Shown one piece after another: positions 5,636 to 7,615 of a stretch of DNA of 7,615 bases. Made by a program: the position numbers and the translations under genes. Positions within the stretch are counted from its first letter, which is position 1; each line of letters begins with the position of its first letter. A model generated the notes under the pieces. It made no database searches and was not told where the DNA came from. It saw only the letters and a program-made list of their open reading frames with translations. The stretch comes from Acidilobaceae archaeon (lineage in GTDB: Archaea; Thermoproteota; Thermoprotei_A; Sulfolobales; Acidilobaceae), in assembly GCA_026985435.1 (NCBI GenBank), contig JALSQL010000136.1, positions 1 to 7,615 on the forward strand. Reading direction: 5' to 3'.

Positions 5636-6598
5636 CTAGCCGCGCCTGCGGCGCCCGGCGAGCAGCCCCGCGAGGCCGGGGTACCTGGAGAGGTGGTCCG
5701 CCGCCACCAGGGCGACCCTCCACCCCCTCCCTACGGCCCCCTCCTCCACCAGCCTCCTGAGCGCCGCGACGGCAGCCCCGGTGGAGTGGCCGGCCGCCAC
5801 CCCCGCCTGGTCTAGGAGGGCGGCTACCCCCTCCGCGGCCTCCGCCGCCGTGACCTCCACGAGCCTGTCGACCAGGCTGCTCCTCGAGGCGTATAGGCTG
5901 GGTATGTCGTGGGATGAGAGGCCCTCTATCACCTCCACGCCCCCGGGGCCCCCGGATAGCCTGGAGCCCCTCGGGGTCACGCCGACTATGAGGGTGTTCC
6001 CGGCCTCCTCGCGGAGGCGGGCGGCGACGCCCGTGAGGGTGCCCCCGGTGCCGACCCCCATCACGAACGCGTCGACCCTGCCGTGCATCTGGTGGAGGAT
6101 CTCCCTCCCCGTGCCCTCGTAGTGCGCTAGCATGTTGGCCTCGTTCCCCGCCTGGTGGAGGTAGGCGCAGCCCCTCCTCTCCATGTCCTCCACCGCCGCC
6201 TCCCTGTCGGCGATTGTCACGCCGTACTCCACAACCTCGCCCCCGAGGGCCTCGATTAGCCCCCTCTTCACCCCGGAAACCCCCCGGTCAACGTAGAGCA
6301 CAGCCCTCAACCCCAGCAGCCGGGCCGCCCACGCAAGCGCCGCCGCGGTGTTGCCGCTGCTGATCTCGGCCACGCAGCCCCCAGGCTCCAGGAGCCCCTC
6401 AGCGGCGAGGCGGCGGAGCATGTAGACCACGGCCCTGTCCTTGTGGCTGCCCGTGGGGTTGGCGTACTCCAGCTTAACGCACACCTCGACACCCCACAGC
6501 CGGGCGCACCTAACAGGAGTCCAGCCCACCATGGAGGAGAGGCGGGCAAGCCCCTCGAGGAGGCCACGCCTACCAGCCAGCCCGGGGCACCCCCACAC
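5636..6598 (-). CDS. Cysteine synthase family PLP enzyme (CysK/CBS-like, fold type II)
   Basis: A 320-residue cytosolic PLP enzyme of the beta-replacement group, about the usual length of CysK. CysK makes cysteine from O-acetylserine (or O-phosphoserine in some archaea) and sulfide. Seen: the PLP-binding Lys53 in LEYANPTGSHKDR, the substrate loop EISSGNTAAALA at 78-89 (usual TSGNTG), LHQAGNEANMLAHYEGTG at 147-164, the phosphate-binding GVGTGGTLTG at 181-190, and HSTGAAV at 271-277, where Ser272 matches the residue that contacts the pyridine nitrogen. The loop has Ser for the usual Thr and Ala for the usual Gly, so the exact donor substrate is uncertain and another beta-substituted-alanine synthase is possible. 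The start is GTG 6598, followed by a 22-residue leader before an internal ATG at 6532. A TATA-like site lies about 22 nt upstream, which would suit a leaderless message. It follows the TGS-GTPase by 28 nt. Confidence 0.88.
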   Translation of the reverse strand: MWGCPGLAGRRGLLEGLARLSSMVGWTPVRCARLWGVEVCVKLEYANPTGSHKDRAVVYMLRRLAAEGLLEPGGCVAEISSGNTAAALAWAARLLGLRAVLYVDRGVSGVKRGLIEALGGEVVEYGVTIADREAAVEDMERRGCAYLHQAGNEANMLAHYEGTGREILHQMHGRVDAFVMGVGTGGTLTGVAARLREEAGNTLIVGVTPRGSRLSGGPGGVEVIEGLSSHDIPSLYASRSSLVDRLVEVTAAEAAEGVAALLDQAGVAAGHSTGAAVAALRRLVEEGAVGRGWRVALVAADHLSRYPGLAGLLAGRRRRG

Positions 6599-6616
6599 AA
6601 CCCGGGGCCTGGGGGC

Positions 6617-6622
6617 TATTTT
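6617..6622 (-). promoter_or_regulatory. TATA-like element before the cysteine-synthase-like gene
   Basis: AAAATA within GCCAAAATAGCC on the minus strand, centred about 22 nt before GTG 6598 and about 8 nt after the TAG of the upstream GTPase gene. The spacing is close to that of a leaderless archaeal start, and no Shine-Dalgarno site is visible. The gene may therefore have its own promoter despite sitting close behind the GTPase. Confidence 0.4.
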
Positions 6623-6626
6623 GGCG

Positions 6627-7615
6627 CTAGGAGGCGTGTATCTCCACTATGTCCCCGTCGGCTAGGACGTGGTCGCCGCCCACCCTCTGGCCGGGGTACT
6701 TGGCGCTCGGCCCCCAGATCTTGGCGTACCTGAACCCCCGCACGAGCCTCGAGTGTATCCTCCTCGCCGCGTCTAGGACCGTGGAGCCCGCCGGGAGGAT
6801 CAGGGGGTCGGGGTCGGGCTCCTTGTTGGGCTGCTTCGTGTAGACCCTTATGACTCCTAGCCTCTCGAAGATCAGCCTCCCCAGCCCCTCGAGGCCCTCC
6901 CCGGTGGCCGCCGAGGCCACCACGACGGGCACGTCCGGGGGCGCGGCCCTCCTGGCGGCTTCCGCCCTAGCCCTGGCGCCGGGGAGGTCGGCCTTGTTTA
7001 GGAGTATCACCGCGGGCTTGTAGACGAGGCTCTGGTATATCGCCGCCTCCACGTCGTCCAGCGTGACGTCGCCCTCGATCTCGACTATGGCGTTGTATAT
7101 CCTGTACTCGGAGAGGAACCTCCTCAGGTCGTCCTCCGTGAAGCCGACGAGGCGGCCGCTGCCCCTCACGCGTATGCCGGCCACCTCCCTGCTCTTGTGG
7201 ATCCTAACCAGCCCCCGGGTCCTCGTGATGTAGACGCCCCTCTCCTCGAGGAGGCCCACTAGCCTCGCGAGGGTCCCCGCGGGGTCCTCCTCGTCCAGGC
7301 CCACCACCAGCATGAGGGCGTCGGCGTTCCTGGCCAGGCCCACCACCCTATTGTTGACCGCGTTGTCGGGGTCGTCGAGCACGAGGGGCGGCGTGTCGAC
7401 GAGCTGTATCTGGACGTCCTCGTAGTGGAGCATCCCCGGCTGGGGGAGCTGGGTGGTGAACGGCCAGGGCGCCACCTCGGGGCGCGCCCTCGTGAGCCTG
7501 GCGAGTAGGCTACTCTTCCCCGAGTTGGGCGGGCCTAGCATGACAACCTGGGCAGCCCCCTGCTTCTCCACGAAGATCCGGGGGCCCCCGCCGACCCGCT
7601 TCCTCCTACGCTCCT
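6627..7615 (-). CDS. Obg/DRG-related GTPase with C-terminal TGS domain (5' end outside window)
   Basis: The frame runs from the right edge to a TAG at 6627-6629 and remains open past a GTG at 7571. The 14 codons before that GTG read ERRRKRVGGGPRIF, which continues the usual family leader just ahead of VEKQGAAQVV, so the real start is beyond 7615. Family GTPases are cytosolic and linked to ribosomes or stress; no exact role is known for this type. Numbered from GTG 7571: G1 GPPNSGKS at 13-20, likely switch I PWPFTTQLP at 35-43, G3 as DTPP at 59-62 instead of DxxG, G4 NKAD at 192-195, and G5 SAATGEG at 220-226. The TGS domain (about 241-314) starts at IRVYTKQPNKEPD and ends ADGDIVEIHAS. The stretch 100-180 is an insert between G3 and G4, as in DRG-like proteins. 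It precedes the cysteine-synthase-like gene by 28 nt. Confidence 0.92.
   Translation of the reverse strand, partial: ERRRKRVGGGPRIFVEKQGAAQVVMLGPPNSGKSSLLARLTRARPEVAPWPFTTQLPQPGMLHYEDVQIQLVDTPPLVLDDPDNAVNNRVVGLARNADALMLVVGLDEEDPAGTLARLVGLLEERGVYITRTRGLVRIHKSREVAGIRVRGSGRLVGFTEDDLRRFLSEYRIYNAIVEIEGDVTLDDVEAAIYQSLVYKPAVILLNKADLPGARARAEAARRAAPPDVPVVVASAATGEGLEGLGRLIFERLGVIRVYTKQPNKEPDPDPLILPAGSTVLDAARRIHSRLVRGFRYAKIWGPSAKYPGQRVGGDHVLADGDIVEIHAS

Noticed and set aside
5488..5815. Plus-strand frames of about 90 codons across the gap and the end of the cysteine-synthase-like gene
   Set aside because: They are low-complexity Pro/Ala/Arg products, mostly antisense to a real gene, without start signals or recognisable motifs.
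1..7615. CRISPR array, insertion sequence, phage or toxin-antitoxin content
   Set aside because: No regularly spaced repeats, transposase motifs, terminal inverted repeats or small paired genes were found; the repeats near 2377-2549 are only two-copy.

Overview
The window looks like chromosomal DNA from a hyperthermophilic, high-G+C archaeon, most likely a crenarchaeote of the Desulfurococcales/Acidilobales type. By eye, G+C is about two thirds or more. Coding strands prefer AGG for arginine and ATA for isoleucine. Every gene whose start lies inside the window begins with GTG or TTG, none with ATG. The families present (BtpA, archaeal CitG-like, MeaB, DUF401, TGS-GTPase) all occur in archaea. 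No species can be assigned from the sequence alone.

Layout. Only the 3' end of a DUF401 membrane protein (2-433) lies on the plus strand. Everything else is one run of seven minus-strand genes, read from right to left. They are: a TGS-domain GTPase (5' end beyond 7615), a cysteine-synthase-like PLP enzyme, a 171-nt gap with promoter-like elements, an M17 leucyl aminopeptidase, a BtpA-family TIM barrel, a Yip1-like membrane protein, a CitG-like protein (triphosphoribosyl-dephospho-CoA synthase family) and a MeaB/ArgK GTPase. MeaB and DUF401 converge and overlap by 27 nt. No rRNA, tRNA, CRISPR array, IS element or phage gene was seen.

How the genes may work together. The aminopeptidase, BtpA-like and Yip1-like genes overlap (4 nt and 17 nt) and are probably translationally coupled. 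The CitG-like gene and meaB are 25 nt apart and form a second close pair. MeaB protects and loads adenosylcobalamin-dependent acyl-CoA mutases, while CitG-type enzymes use dephospho-CoA, so the pair hints at a shared CoA-related role that the sequence does not define. The GTPase and cysteine-synthase genes are 28 nt apart with a TATA-like element between them.

The most curious local structure is at 2377-2549. A stretch of about 30 nt from the end of the Yip1-like gene recurs just after its stop codon, followed by a 27-nt-period repeat at the putative start of the CitG-like gene. Most of the window is ordinary archaeal housekeeping sequence. The items worth following are the CitG/MeaB pairing, the BtpA-aminopeptidase coupling and the duplicated gene boundary.
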